48,979 bases of DNA from Anaerolineae bacterium (GCA_013178185.1 JABLXC010000037.1:1-48979), one strand, 5' to 3'. Numbered from the stretch's first letter, positions 16,435-26,174 are shown. Made by a program: numbers and translations. Notes: generated from the sequence alone by a model not told the origin.

Positions 16435-19400
16435 AAAGCAAAGCGATCTGGTACTTAGATTCTTCCTCTGCTTTCAGGAACTGTTCAACAATCGAAAAGG
16501 CGTTCAGTATGTTCTCAACGAGCTGGTTGGCGTTGATATAGCCTTCATTTACGGAGCTGAAGGCGGCAGAGAGAAGCATCCACCCCAGGAATTCTTCATA
16601 AGATTCCTTGTTGAACCATAAGATATCATTGTACTCGTGAACGCCCAGGAATTGGCGAACTTCTTCATCCTCTAACCACGTTTGAAGAATTGTTCGCGGT
16701 GGGAGAGCGCCGAGTTTTTGCAGCCAATGAAGATTCTTGGTCAACAGCTTCGCGGCCACAAGAATTTTTCTGCTTTCAGAAGTAGGTAGAGCCAATTGCT
16801 GAAAGGTTTGCCTGAGGGTGTGGGAGAGTCGCCATTCCTCAAACCAGCGCAAAGAGCGTCCTTCAAAATTCTCGCCAGGCGAGATTTTGCCCAACCGGTG
16901 TGTGAAGAGCCAGCTGAACAAGGCGTACCAGGCATTCTCGTTTTCTTGCAACATGTGAACAATATATTGGACAGCTTTAGGGTACGTTTTTCCCAGTGGG
17001 GCAGGGTAACGCCGATCGAGAATTGGCAGACTAAGAATCAACTCTAAAAGCGCTTTGGTGTCCTGGAGGATTTTTCCGCGATCCGTTTGGGAACTGCTCA
17101 ACTGTACCGCACCGTCCAAAAGACCTTGCATTTTAGCTTCTGCCTCTGCGAGCAGTGAAGAAGAAAGTTTGGGACGGTCCTCACCGAGGCGGTTTTCCAT
17201 GAGATAACGGAAGTAGCCCGGGTTGGCGATCTGCTGAAATGGCAGTAAGACAGGCTGTAAAATTAGCTCTTGCAGGGCTTCGCCGATATCCGGCGCTCCT
17301 CGCCCGCCGAGGTGTTCGTATAATTTACGGTAAGAATGCGCGGCGTTATCTGTGATTTCTTGAAAATCCAAGAAAACGTGACATTGATAGGCGCCTAACT
17401 CAAGGTACAACCCGTTTTCGATCAGCGAGCGGCTGGGCTGGATATATTGCATGCCGTTAATCTGGTCGCGGAAGAGGACGAACTTTTCCTCCCCAGGTGT
17501 TAGAGCCAACCCTTGCGCTAGCGTCTTTTGAACCATCTGGCGACCCTGCGCAGTTTTGATGGAAAAGCTAACCGAAGTACGAACCCAGCCGCAAGTTTCT
17601 GCGAAACGGTTATGATAAACAACCAGGGCGCGATCCGTTCCAAGCGCGTTGGAGAAAGCCAGGACATCTTCGTTGACATTTCCGTCTTCTGTGAAAAAGT
17701 CGTACAGCAAAAAGTGATCCACGCCCGCGAATAATGCTCTGCGATGCAAGAGTGGACAGATCTGGCGTTCATGTCGTTGGACGAGGGCAGAATCCACCGC
17801 TTCGTTCCAATACGCCTTGCGGTATTCCATGCCGTACTTTTCAGAAAATCCTTCAAATTGCCCATGTCCAAACATGGGAAGCCCTGGAAGGGTTGCCATC
17901 AATGTGCAAATTCCAAAGTATTTGTCATCCTTCCCGAACTGATCAACGGCTGTGCGCTCATCCGGGTTGTTCATAAAATTCACATAACGCTTTAAGATTT
18001 CCGGGTCGAATTCCAGGGTGTTCTTGAGGACGGTACGGTACTTGGCGTTCTCTTCATCCCGCAACAGGTTCATAAAGGCGCTGTTGTAGACGCGGTGCAT
18101 TCCCAGGGTGCGCACAAAGTACCCTTCCATTAACCAGAAAGCTTCCGCCAGCAGCAAAGTATCCGGCGCCTCGACGGCGGCGCGGTCAACTACCTCGCGC
18201 CAGAACTCTTCGCCCATCAAGGCATCGAACTGCGCTTTGGTCAGGCCGTGTTCTGCTCGGCTAGGGATATCGCCGCCGCTGCCCGGTTCGGGAAACCACA
18301 GCCTTTGGAAGTGGCGTTTTGTCAGGGTCATAGCGGCGTCAAACCGAATGATTGGGAACTGACGCGCCACTTGCAAAATGGTCTGGATAACAGCTTCGCG
18401 CACCTCTTTTTTGAGGTAATTGAGCTGGGCAGTATCGTTCCATGGCATGTTGGTGCCATCGTTGCCGTGATAGATGTACCTGGTCTCGCCGGAAGAGTGA
18501 TTTTGCCATTTGAATACGACCGCCGCGTCGGAGCGGGTGTAATAATGGTCTTCCAGGTAAATGCCGAAATTTCGGTTATTGGATAGATCTGGCCCATTGA
18601 AGGTATAAGATGGAAAGGGGCTTTCGTTCAACGAGATGAACCAGTCTGGGTGTTCAAAGACCCAGGGGGAGTCGATTCCCATGTGATTCGGCACCATGTC
18701 GCTTGCAAGGCGGATGCCGACCCTGGCAGCGCGGCTACGCAAGGTATCCAGCGCCTGCTGACCGCCTAAATCTTGAGCGATCCAATACCCTGCCAGTGAA
18801 TAAGCCGAAGCAATGGCTTCGGGGTTGCCGCACAACTGCTTGATACGAGCAGACGCGGTGCTGCGTTCCCAAAGCCCGATCAACCACAGGCCGGTGAATC
18901 CCCAGCGCGCCAGTTGATCGAGCTCTGCGTCTGGGATTTCATCCAGGCGCGCAATGAGGCGGCCATATTTTTTACTCAATTGATCGAGCCACACATAAGT
19001 GTTTTTGGCGATCAATACCAGGCGGGGCATCCATTCCCGGTCAGGAGAAAACCGTTCGAGCTCGCCTTCAGAGGGTAAAAAGTCATAGGTAGGGATGGGT
19101 GTCTCGCCTGGCCCTAAAAATGCCGGTTTTTCCTCTTCACGGATCAGATCCAGGCTGCTCAGAAGGCGGGATAAATATCTTCCAAGCAGATCGGCCCAAT
19201 GAGAGCGGATATAATCCAACTGCCCGAAGAGGGAGTGCGGCACGACGATCGCCGGCCTTCGCAGCATATCCACAAGGTTTTCATGGTCTGGGCCGAAAGG
19301 CGGCTGTAAGTCGAAGAACTGCCGGAGTTCATGGATCACGAGGGGATAAGCAGTTTCGTTGAGCAGCCGGGTGTCGTCGAATAATTCCTGAAATGGGCTG

Positions 19401-19873
19401 AAAGCGGGGTTTTTATTTGCCACCCAAAGCAGGAGCATCTCTTCCAGGGCGATGATGCGGTTGGGCGTGTCCTGAGTGGATGAAGTCAGATATGCTTCTA
19501 AAGTGGTATTTTGCTGGTAAACTGCCAGCGGCGGGAACTCGCGGCAAAATTCGTATAACGCTTTTTCCAGGGCGTTTTTACCGACCTTTTCTTCCAGCCA
19601 GGCGTAGGCCTGCTTCATCACAATGGGGTTTTTCTCTCGGCGGTAAAGGGAGATAACGAAGTGCAAGATTTCGTCAATCAATCCCATCGCATTGATCTGG
19701 CCTGCTTTTACGGCGCGTTGGGGAGCAAGGTGGAGGTCATGGCTGGCATTGATTTTTTGAGCGAAGCGGCGAGCGGCCTGAAAATTTGCAAAAATGACAT
19801 TCCCGCTGAAAGTGAACAGGCTCTCATCGAATTGATAGCGGTCGCGTGCCTGGCGAGAAATGTGAAATTCCAT
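16367..19873 (-). CDS. Large GH13 (alpha-amylase family) protein with long helical N- and C-terminal extensions
   Basis: A 1168-aa protein, about twice the usual amylase length. The GH13 barrel runs from about residue 310 to 700. Region I is SDMVPNHMG (about 391-399), region II IIRFDAAM with nucleophile Asp near 512, region III LLLAEAFW with acid/base Glu near 577, and region IV NNPDER with Asp near 638. In region IV the usual His before Asp is Pro. The flanking about 300 N-terminal and about 470 C-terminal residues are mostly helical and not recognised. No signal peptide. It faces the GH57 gene tail to tail and overlaps it, and both are probably involved in storage alpha-glucan turnover. Sucrose- or maltose-type transferase activity is also possible. 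Confidence 0.85.
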   Translation of the reverse strand: MEFHISRQARDRYQFDESLFTFSGNVIFANFQAARRFAQKINASHDLHLAPQRAVKAGQINAMGLIDEILHFVISLYRREKNPIVMKQAYAWLEEKVGKNALEKALYEFCREFPPLAVYQQNTTLEAYLTSSTQDTPNRIIALEEMLLLWVANKNPAFSPFQELFDDTRLLNETAYPLVIHELRQFFDLQPPFGPDHENLVDMLRRPAIVVPHSLFGQLDYIRSHWADLLGRYLSRLLSSLDLIREEEKPAFLGPGETPIPTYDFLPSEGELERFSPDREWMPRLVLIAKNTYVWLDQLSKKYGRLIARLDEIPDAELDQLARWGFTGLWLIGLWERSTASARIKQLCGNPEAIASAYSLAGYWIAQDLGGQQALDTLRSRAARVGIRLASDMVPNHMGIDSPWVFEHPDWFISLNESPFPSYTFNGPDLSNNRNFGIYLEDHYYTRSDAAVVFKWQNHSSGETRYIYHGNDGTNMPWNDTAQLNYLKKEVREAVIQTILQVARQFPIIRFDAAMTLTKRHFQRLWFPEPGSGGDIPSRAEHGLTKAQFDALMGEEFWREVVDRAAVEAPDTLLLAEAFWLMEGYFVRTLGMHRVYNSAFMNLLRDEENAKYRTVLKNTLEFDPEILKRYVNFMNNPDERTAVDQFGKDDKYFGICTLMATLPGLPMFGHGQFEGFSEKYGMEYRKAYWNEAVDSALVQRHERQICPLLHRRALFAGVDHFLLYDFFTEDGNVNEDVLAFSNALGTDRALVVYHNRFAETCGWVRTSVSFSIKTAQGRQMVQKTLAQGLALTPGEEKFVLFRDQINGMQYIQPSRSLIENGLYLELGAYQCHVFLDFQEITDNAAHSYRKLYEHLGGRGAPDIGEALQELILQPVLLPFQQIANPGYFRYLMENRLGEDRPKLSSSLLAEAEAKMQGLLDGAVQLSSSQTDRGKILQDTKALLELILSLPILDRRYPAPLGKTYPKAVQYIVHMLQENENAWYALFSWLFTHRLGKISPGENFEGRSLRWFEEWRLSHTLRQTFQQLALPTSESRKILVAAKLLTKNLHWLQKLGALPPRTILQTWLEDEEVRQFLGVHEYNDILWFNKESYEEFLGWMLLSAAFSSVNEGYINANQLVENILNAFSIVEQFLKAEEESKYQIALLFKALQECHHLEHPDDLSYSGRA

Positions 19874-19937
19874 GCGGACATTCCTCCATTGGCTGGTTGC
19901 CTGAAAGGATTATATCAAATTGAATAGCGGAAGGGTA

Positions 19938-20795
19938 TTAAACGAGAGATGACAACGCGGCATAGGGGTCTTTTTCCCCTTCGGTTAGCAGACCAGTTTG
20001 CACCAAGCCGTCCGCGCACAGTTGTTCCAATGTTTTATGCAACACGCCGGGCTGCCAACCCAGCAATTGACCTATTTTTGGGATAGGGGATGCGCCCACA
20101 GATTTTATATAGGTGAGAAGAAGCTGCCGCCGTGCTTCCCCTTCGGAGATCGGGCGGGCTTGCTCTTGTAGATCTGGGAAATGCCTGGTTACTAAATCGT
20201 AGATAAAGGCATATTTCCAGGCGCCCGCCTGACTGATCCCAACGGGGAGGATTTTTAATTCAGTTTGCAGCGCATCAAGGGCGCGGTTGAAGCGCGTTGC
20301 GCTTTCGGGCGAGCTCAAACGGGCTTCCCGCCGCAAAGACAGGGTGTCCAGCGCCCCTTTTTTCAATAATGCTTCGTAGATTAATTTTTCTTCCAGCGTT
20401 ATGGTGCCTTGCTGGTATTGTTCCAGGTAGTCATGTTCAGGGTCGCCAAAGTTGGGAGAAAGGGCATAGAAATACGGCAAGCATTGTAGCGAGACCATCA
20501 TGTTGCGGCGGCGAAGCAGCCGGCCGTAGTACCAGCGACCTTTCCCGAGGAGCTGGTCCTTCCAGCTCCAGGTGATGTGGCCGGGGTCGTCGTGCTCATC
20601 CGGAACCGGGCGGTCACCGGCGACAGCTACCCAGAGACTGGGCAGCTCGATCCCTTTGATTGGCCAGAAGAAAACAAAGCCGCGCTTATTCACAAACTCA
20701 ACCGCCTCTTCCATCGTCTTGATTCTTAACGCTGGGAGAGTGCGGTAAGTTTGGGCGCGGTGGGCTTTGATTTTTTCCCGCGAGAGTTCTGGCAT
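19938..20795 (-). CDS. AlkZ-related winged-helix protein
   Basis: A 285-aa protein. The segments FVNKRGFVFFWPIKGIELPSLW, WSWKDQLLGKGRWYYGRLLRRR, FYALSPNFGDPEHDYLEQYQQG and WKYAFIYDLVTRHFPDL resemble the AlkZ-related (YcaQ/HTH_42-like) group in Chloroflexota and Firmicutes. AlkZ proteins are DNA glycosylases for crosslinks and bulky adducts. The QxQ catalytic motif of AlkZ was not identified here, so a glycosylase reaction is not claimed. The C-terminal about 70 residues (LLLTYIKSVGASPIPKIGQLLGW, LEQLCADGLVQTG) look like a winged helix. The gene follows the thiolase gene on the same strand after 12 bp. Confidence 0.65.
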   Translation of the reverse strand: MPELSREKIKAHRAQTYRTLPALRIKTMEEAVEFVNKRGFVFFWPIKGIELPSLWVAVAGDRPVPDEHDDPGHITWSWKDQLLGKGRWYYGRLLRRRNMMVSLQCLPYFYALSPNFGDPEHDYLEQYQQGTITLEEKLIYEALLKKGALDTLSLRREARLSSPESATRFNRALDALQTELKILPVGISQAGAWKYAFIYDLVTRHFPDLQEQARPISEGEARRQLLLTYIKSVGASPIPKIGQLLGWQPGVLHKTLEQLCADGLVQTGLLTEGEKDPYAALSSLV

Positions 20796-20807
20796 TGTAG
20801 AGGCTTA

Positions 20808-21962
20808 TTATATCCCCAGAATGTGTGTGATGATGTTCGAGCCGCTGCCGCCGATATTTTGCGCCATGCCAATCCGGGCATTTTCCACCTGGGTTTCGCC
20901 TGCCTCTTGCCGGAGTTGTTGGACCACTTCGACAATCTGGTACATACCGGTTGCGCCGACGGGATGGCCGCGAGCCTTGAGGCCGCCGCGGGTTGCAATC
21001 GGGATGCGGCCAGAGGGCGTGATTTCTCCGTCTAATGCTAACCTGGGTCCTTGGCCTGGCTGCGCGAAACCTGCCGCTTCGAGTGAGAGGGTCGCCATGA
21101 TCGTGAAGGCGTCGTGGAGCTCAAACAAATCAATGTCCTCAGGCCCGATGCCAGCTTGTTTGTAGGCCTGTTTGACGGAAAGTTCGGCAGCCGTCAGCCA
21201 GACGGGTTTGCGACGGCTTTGGACGTCAATGGTATCTGTGGCTGCGCCCGACCCAAGCACCCGGATGATGGGTTTGGCGTTGCTGCGCTGCAGCGCTTCG
21301 GCCGGTACAAGGACGGCGGCAGCTGCGCCGTCACCCATCGGTGAGGCATCGTAGACATTGATGGGATCTGCGACCATCGGGGCGCGCTGGTAGGCTTTGA
21401 GCGAGATCGGTTCTTGAAAACGCGCATAGGGATTCTTGGCGCCATTGGCGTGGGCGTTGATTGAAAAGGAGGCAAAATCATCTTTCTGCCAGCCGTATTC
21501 GTGCATGTAACGCCGCATGACCAGGGCGTTCAGGGCGACAAATGAAATTCCCTGATCGACCTCCCAATCGGCGTCGGCGGCTGTGGCAAGCTGGGCGGTG
21601 ATTTCTCCAGCCGGGGAATCGGTCATTTTTTCAACACCGGCCGCAACCGCGACTTCCACTTCCCCCGAAGCAACCGCCATCAACGCGGCGCGAAAAGAAG
21701 CCGCACCTGAACTGCAGGCAGCCTCGATGTGCAGGCTCTCTGAAAAGCGGCTGCCGACCCAGTCGGCGATGTATGCGCCCAGGTGCTGCTGGAAGTTGGC
21801 TGAGCCGGACATCATATTGCCCACGTAGATGCTATCCACACGTTCGACGCCAGCGTCCTGCATGGCAGCCAGAATCGCTTCGCCCGCCAATAGCCGGAGA
21901 GATTTATCCCAATGTTCGTCAATTTTTGTCTGCCCAATCCCAAGTACTGCAACTTCGCGCAT
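20808..21962 (-). CDS. Thiolase-family acetyl-CoA acetyltransferase (archaeal/SCP-x type)
   Basis: A 384-aa cytosolic enzyme. The nucleophilic Cys is in EAACSSGAASF (Cys near 83), the ELHDAFT motif carries the catalytic His, and GGLKARGHPVGATG is the signature near the C-terminus. The Cys context and overall length match the SCP-x/archaeal thiolase group, which makes acetoacetyl-CoA for the mevalonate pathway or acts in beta-oxidation. In archaea the gene sits with HMG-CoA synthase and a zinc OB-fold protein; neither partner is in this window. It is cotranscribed with the AlkZ-like gene. The role in isoprenoid synthesis is inferred from the family only. Confidence 0.87.
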   Translation of the reverse strand: MREVAVLGIGQTKIDEHWDKSLRLLAGEAILAAMQDAGVERVDSIYVGNMMSGSANFQQHLGAYIADWVGSRFSESLHIEAACSSGAASFRAALMAVASGEVEVAVAAGVEKMTDSPAGEITAQLATAADADWEVDQGISFVALNALVMRRYMHEYGWQKDDFASFSINAHANGAKNPYARFQEPISLKAYQRAPMVADPINVYDASPMGDGAAAAVLVPAEALQRSNAKPIIRVLGSGAATDTIDVQSRRKPVWLTAAELSVKQAYKQAGIGPEDIDLFELHDAFTIMATLSLEAAGFAQPGQGPRLALDGEITPSGRIPIATRGGLKARGHPVGATGMYQIVEVVQQLRQEAGETQVENARIGMAQNIGGSGSNIITHILGI

Positions 21963-22066
21963 GAGGTTGCCCCTTTCTTACAATGTGATTACAAGCGAGA
22001 TTATAGTCTGAAAATCTATCAAGAACTATCAGAGTTAATTAGCGCTTTCAGCAGGTTTGTGTACTG

Positions 22067-22072
22067 TATAAT
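22067..22072 (+). promoter_or_regulatory. Possible -10 element for the CapA pair
   Basis: TATAAT 42 bp before ATG 22114. No consensus -35 was found at the expected distance. Confidence 0.4.
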
Positions 22073-22113
22073 TGCTGTGTTCTAAATACGATTTTGTTGT
22101 AAACCAAGGGCTT

Positions 22114-23805
22114 ATGAACAGATCTGGCGCGGCCATTCTTTTCCTAATACTGTCTTTTTTCCTTTTCCAGGCAACCGGCTGTCATCCACAATCCAGCCTG
22201 TCTCGCGCTCCCCAGGAACTGAAACTTCCAGCGCCGACCGGCCTTCCTGACCTGCCTCGCGATCCATCCCTAACCCCTGTCCAGAATGTCCAGAAATGGA
22301 AGGTGTGGATCTCGCCAACTGTGCCAGATCGTCTACGCGACCAGATTGCAATGCCGCCCGGTTTTTCAATAACTGCAAAGGTTGAAGAAGCAGATTTGAA
22401 GCTCGTCATCGGGCAAAGCGCCGCTGGAGCCGGGGAACCCCAAGTGACCTGGGTCTATGCACTGGTCGCGCCTTTTCCGACCGTTCGAGACGGCGTCAGC
22501 CAGCAAGACCTGTTGAAAGCCTGGCAGGGCCGTTCCACCGACGAAATGAAAGGCCACCCACTGCTCGTTTCTGAGAGCACACTCGAAGCGTTTACTGCCG
22601 TGTGGGGGCAGCCTGCTAAAGCAGCTGTAAGGGCGCTGCCTGAGAACTTAATTCTAGAGGAAGCCTGGAAGGAACAGCCCTCCTGGGCGATTGTCCCATT
22701 TGAGGCATTGCAGCCGCGCTGGAAGGTTTTGCGTGTGGATGGAGTCTCGCCACTGGATAAATCCGCGCCGTTGGAAGCTTATCCGCTGGCGGTGCACTTT
22801 TATTTTGAAGGTAACGCTGAAGCGCTCGCCGGGCTTGAGAAGAAAAATTGGGGACTTCCGGCTGGCAACCGCGATCTTGAGCGTCTTACAACGCTGGTGA
22901 TGACAGGCACGACGGCGCTGGTGCGTTCCACCGCGCTGCGGATGGAAGAGAAGGGCGTAACTTATCCAGCGAGGGATATCGGCGCGTTGCTGCGCAGCGC
23001 CGACCTGACGCATATCAGCAACGAAGTACCCTTTTATTCCAATTGTCCACCGGCCAAACCGCTGCGGGAAGAAGCCAGATTTTGCTCTGACCCCCGCTAC
23101 CTTGAACTTCTGGATGCGGTTGGGGTTGACCTGATCGAGCTGACCGGCAACCATCTTTTGGATTGGGGGCAGGAGGCTTTTGCGGAGACGTTGGTGCTCT
23201 ACCAGCAGAATGGCTACCGAGTCTTTGGGGGAGGGGAGAACAAAGAAAGATCTCAGGAGCCTTTATTGGTGGAAGACCACGGCAACCGCTTGGTTTTTAT
23301 CGGTTGTAACGCGGCGGGGCCGGAGAACGTACTTGCGACCGATACGAGCGGAGGAGCGGCACCCTGCGACTTCGAAAAAATGATCGAACAGATCCAGCGT
23401 TATAAGGTGCAAGGGTATATCCCGATCGTAACCTTCCAGCATTACGAATTGGATGATTTCAGGCCCCAGTCTGTTCACCGGATCGATTCGAAAAAAATGG
23501 CAGAGGCCGGGGCCGAGATTGTGAGCGGCAGCCAGGCGCATCACGCCCAATGCATGATCTTCGATGGGGATCGCTTGATTCACTATGGGCTGGGGAATCT
23601 CTTTTTCGACCAGATGATGGATGGAAACCGACCTTCTTTTATCGACCGGCATGTATTTTACGAAGGCAGGTATATCAGCACGGAGTTGATCACGACCATT
23701 CTTGAAGACTACGCCCGTCCCAGGCTGATGACGACGCGCGAGCGAGCGGCTTTTTTGCAGGAAATCTTCGAGGTATGCAAGCAGGATGCTGCGTATAGTC
23801 AGTAG
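22114..23805 (+). CDS. CapA-family lipoprotein (copy 1)
   Basis: A 563-aa exported protein. The first about 25 residues form a lipoprotein signal (hydrophobic stretch then QATGC), so it is probably anchored outside the cell membrane. Residues about 40-270 resemble the ligand-binding half seen in front of CapA domains in Chloroflexota (PQVTWVYALVAPFPTVRDG). The CapA calcineurin-like domain follows (THISNEV, LTGNHLLDWG, GGGENKER, VTFQHYELDDF, SGSQAHHAQ, HYGLGNLFFDQ). CapA/PgsA proteins belong to the metallophosphatase superfamily and act in poly-gamma-glutamate or envelope polymer handling. ATG 22114 with AAGGG upstream was chosen over a TTG at 22072. It overlaps a paralogue downstream by 20 bp. 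Confidence 0.85.
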   Translation: MNRSGAAILFLILSFFLFQATGCHPQSSLSRAPQELKLPAPTGLPDLPRDPSLTPVQNVQKWKVWISPTVPDRLRDQIAMPPGFSITAKVEEADLKLVIGQSAAGAGEPQVTWVYALVAPFPTVRDGVSQQDLLKAWQGRSTDEMKGHPLLVSESTLEAFTAVWGQPAKAAVRALPENLILEEAWKEQPSWAIVPFEALQPRWKVLRVDGVSPLDKSAPLEAYPLAVHFYFEGNAEALAGLEKKNWGLPAGNRDLERLTTLVMTGTTALVRSTALRMEEKGVTYPARDIGALLRSADLTHISNEVPFYSNCPPAKPLREEARFCSDPRYLELLDAVGVDLIELTGNHLLDWGQEAFAETLVLYQQNGYRVFGGGENKERSQEPLLVEDHGNRLVFIGCNAAGPENVLATDTSGGAAPCDFEKMIEQIQRYKVQGYIPIVTFQHYELDDFRPQSVHRIDSKKMAEAGAEIVSGSQAHHAQCMIFDGDRLIHYGLGNLFFDQMMDGNRPSFIDRHVFYEGRYISTELITTILEDYARPRLMTTRERAAFLQEIFEVCKQDAAYSQ

Positions 23806-25504
23806 TTTGGTTGGATTTTGCCTGGTGACGATGTTCCTGATAGGCTGCGCCATCGACAGCCTGGAAGAAACGTCTCTTTTTGACCCGACGGCAACTGTCG
23901 GGACGATTCCTTTCCCAGAAAATGCTTCCGCGATAACGCCGATGAATACCTCATCTTCGCTGCAGCAGGCGACAGTTCAGGTTTCGCCGATGCCTGCTTC
24001 GGCTTTCACGACCCTATGGATTGACCCGGCGATTCCAGCCAGCTTACGAAGCAGTTTAATCTTGCCGGTGGATGTCTTTCCGGCTGAAGAAAGAGAAGGA
24101 GCCAGCCTGCGATTGGAAAGCGGAGGGGGGGATCCGGAAGCGGAGTGGGTATATGCGCTGGCGGCGCCCTTTCCTACATTAGTTGATAATGTGTCGCTGA
24201 CCGACATCCAAAATAGATGGAAAGGCGATGGGAGCAGTGCTCTTGGAAACACTCCTTTGATGATGAGCCCTTCGACCTTGCTTGTTTTTTCAAAAGTGTG
24301 GGGGCCGCCTGCGGCGGAGGTTGTCCGCATCCTGGAGGATTCTGAACTGCTGGCGGCGGCCTGGGAAGAAATACCTTCCTGGGCAATCCTTCCCTTTGAA
24401 AATCTTTCACCGCGCTGGAAAGTGATCCGGGTGGACGGGATTTCTCCGTTGGATAATACCTTCCATGCTGACCAGTACCCTTTGGCGATGAAGTTTTCTT
24501 TATCAGGCTTGCCTGAGAAGAAAGCAGGCATCTCCTTTCAAAAAACCAATCGGGATGCGCAAAAACTGACCGTGCTGGTGATGACTGGCGTTACGGCGCT
24601 CGTGCGCTCGACTGCCGCCAAGATGGAAAAATTGGGGATGGAGTACCCGGCGCGAGATATTGGGGTATGGTTGCGAGCCGCCGACCTGACGCATATCAGC
24701 AACGAAGTGTCTTTTGTGGCGGAATGCCCGCCCGCCAACCCTTACCAAATTACGTTGATGTTTTGCAGCAGGCCAGAGTATATTACCTTGCTTCAGGAAG
24801 TTGGAGCGGATATCATCGAATTGACCGGCAACCACCTGGTGGATTGGCGGCGCAGTGCCCTGGTGGAATCGCTGGCGCTGTACCAGGAATATGGGATGCG
24901 CACCTATGGAGCGGGGGAGGATTTGGAAAACGCCATGCGGCCACTTCTGTTAGAACATAACGGCAACCGCCTGGCTTTTCTAGGTTGCAACCCGGCTGGG
25001 CCGGAGGCAGTGTGGGCGACAGAAGACCGCGCCGGGGCGGCGCCCTGCGACTACGAATGGATGAAGGAAGAAATTGCCAGGCTGCGAGCTGAAGGGTACT
25101 TGCCGGTGGTGACTTTGCAATATTTCGAGTCCTATGCCTTCGTTCCTACGCCGGGAGAACAGCGCGACTTTCCGCCGCTGGCTGAAGCCGGCGCGATGAT
25201 CGTGAGCGGCAGCCAGGCGCACTATCCCCAGGGGATGACGTTCGTCGGCGATTCTTTTGTCCACTATGGGCTTGGTAATCTGTTTTTTGACCAGATGTAT
25301 ATGCCCCTCTCGGGAAGCGAAGCAGATAAAATTCTCTCGGGAACCCGCAAAGAATTCATTGACCGGCATGTTTTTTACGATGGGCGTTATATCGGAACCG
25401 AACTGTTGACAGCTTTGCTGGAAGACTTTGCGAAACCCCGCCCAATGACAGCGGAGGAAAGGCTTGAGATGCTCAATTCTGCGTTCGAAAACAGCAGCTG
25501 GTAA
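23786..25504 (+). CDS. CapA-family lipoprotein (copy 2)
   Basis: A 572-aa paralogue of the preceding gene, with the same layout. It has a lipoprotein signal ending in FLIGC (Cys near residue 21), a Ser/Thr-rich spacer, the AEWVYALAAPFPTLVDN region, and a CapA domain with THISNEVSF, LTGNHLVDW, GAGEDLEN, VTLQYFESY, SGSQAHYPQ and HYGLGNLFFDQ. In copy 1 the motif segment reads FQHYELDDF; here it is LQYFESYAF, so a possible metal-site His is replaced by Tyr in this copy. Its start lies inside the end of copy 1 in another frame, so translation is coupled. The pair most likely arose by tandem duplication. Confidence 0.85.
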   Translation: MLRIVSSLVGFCLVTMFLIGCAIDSLEETSLFDPTATVGTIPFPENASAITPMNTSSSLQQATVQVSPMPASAFTTLWIDPAIPASLRSSLILPVDVFPAEEREGASLRLESGGGDPEAEWVYALAAPFPTLVDNVSLTDIQNRWKGDGSSALGNTPLMMSPSTLLVFSKVWGPPAAEVVRILEDSELLAAAWEEIPSWAILPFENLSPRWKVIRVDGISPLDNTFHADQYPLAMKFSLSGLPEKKAGISFQKTNRDAQKLTVLVMTGVTALVRSTAAKMEKLGMEYPARDIGVWLRAADLTHISNEVSFVAECPPANPYQITLMFCSRPEYITLLQEVGADIIELTGNHLVDWRRSALVESLALYQEYGMRTYGAGEDLENAMRPLLLEHNGNRLAFLGCNPAGPEAVWATEDRAGAAPCDYEWMKEEIARLRAEGYLPVVTLQYFESYAFVPTPGEQRDFPPLAEAGAMIVSGSQAHYPQGMTFVGDSFVHYGLGNLFFDQMYMPLSGSEADKILSGTRKEFIDRHVFYDGRYIGTELLTALLEDFAKPRPMTAEERLEMLNSAFENSSW

Positions 25505-25509
25505 GGTTG

Positions 25510-25515
25510 TATAAT
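25510..25515 (+). promoter_or_regulatory. Possible -10 element for the cyclase-family gene
   Basis: TATAAT 20 bp before ATG 25536, with a GGAGG ribosome site in between. No -35 consensus is seen inside the end of the preceding gene. Confidence 0.4.
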
Positions 25516-25535
25516 GGAAGTAATCGGAGGCGCGC

Positions 25536-26174
25536 ATGAAGCGAATTTATGATATCACCCTGACCGTCACGCCCGATATACCGGTTTGGCCGGGGGATCC
25601 AACGGTTCTATTGGAGCGTTTCAGCAAGATCGAAGGGGGGGCAGACGCAAATATTTCGCGCATCACCATGGGTGTCCATACCGGCACACACCTGGATGCG
25701 CCTTATCACTTTATCCAGGGTGGGCGCGGGGTAGATGAGCTGCCGCTAGCTGTGTTAATGGGGCCTACCACTGTCCTTCGGATTCCCGACTCTGTGGATT
25801 TGATCACCCAGGACGTCCTTGAGGCGGCTTCGATCCCTGACGGTGTGACGCGCCTTTTGTTCCGCACGCGCAATTCAAAGTACTGGATGCGCAAAGTGCC
25901 TACCTTCCACAAGAACTTTGTCGCGATTTCCCCGGATGGCGCAGAAGCGCTGGTGAAGATGGGCGTCCGCCTGGTAGGGGTAGATTACCTCTCGGTGGCG
26001 CCGTATCGAGACCCGGTACTAACCCACCGAATCCTGCTTGGCGCAGGGGTAATTGCCCTGGAGGGGTTGAATCTTTCAGAGGTGCCGCCCGGTGACTACG
26101 AACTGACAGCCCTGCCCATCAAGCTGGGTGGTTGCGACGGCGCTCCGGTGCGGGCTGTTTTGATTGCAGAATAG
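25536..26174 (+). CDS. Cyclase-family hydrolase (kynurenine formamidase-like)
   Basis: A 212-aa cytosolic metal-dependent hydrolase of the cyclase/KynB family (PF04199). The hallmark HTGTHLDAPYHF is at about residues 48-59 and supplies the zinc ligands. PVWPGDPTV (about 16-24) and GVDYLSVAPYRDPVLTHRILLGAG are other conserved parts. KynB opens N-formylkynurenine; other members act on isatin or cyclic amides. No tryptophan-degradation neighbours are present, so the substrate is open. GGAGG lies upstream of the ATG. A terminator hairpin follows about 30 bp after the stop. Confidence 0.85.
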   Translation: MKRIYDITLTVTPDIPVWPGDPTVLLERFSKIEGGADANISRITMGVHTGTHLDAPYHFIQGGRGVDELPLAVLMGPTTVLRIPDSVDLITQDVLEAASIPDGVTRLLFRTRNSKYWMRKVPTFHKNFVAISPDGAEALVKMGVRLVGVDYLSVAPYRDPVLTHRILLGAGVIALEGLNLSEVPPGDYELTALPIKLGGCDGAPVRAVLIAE

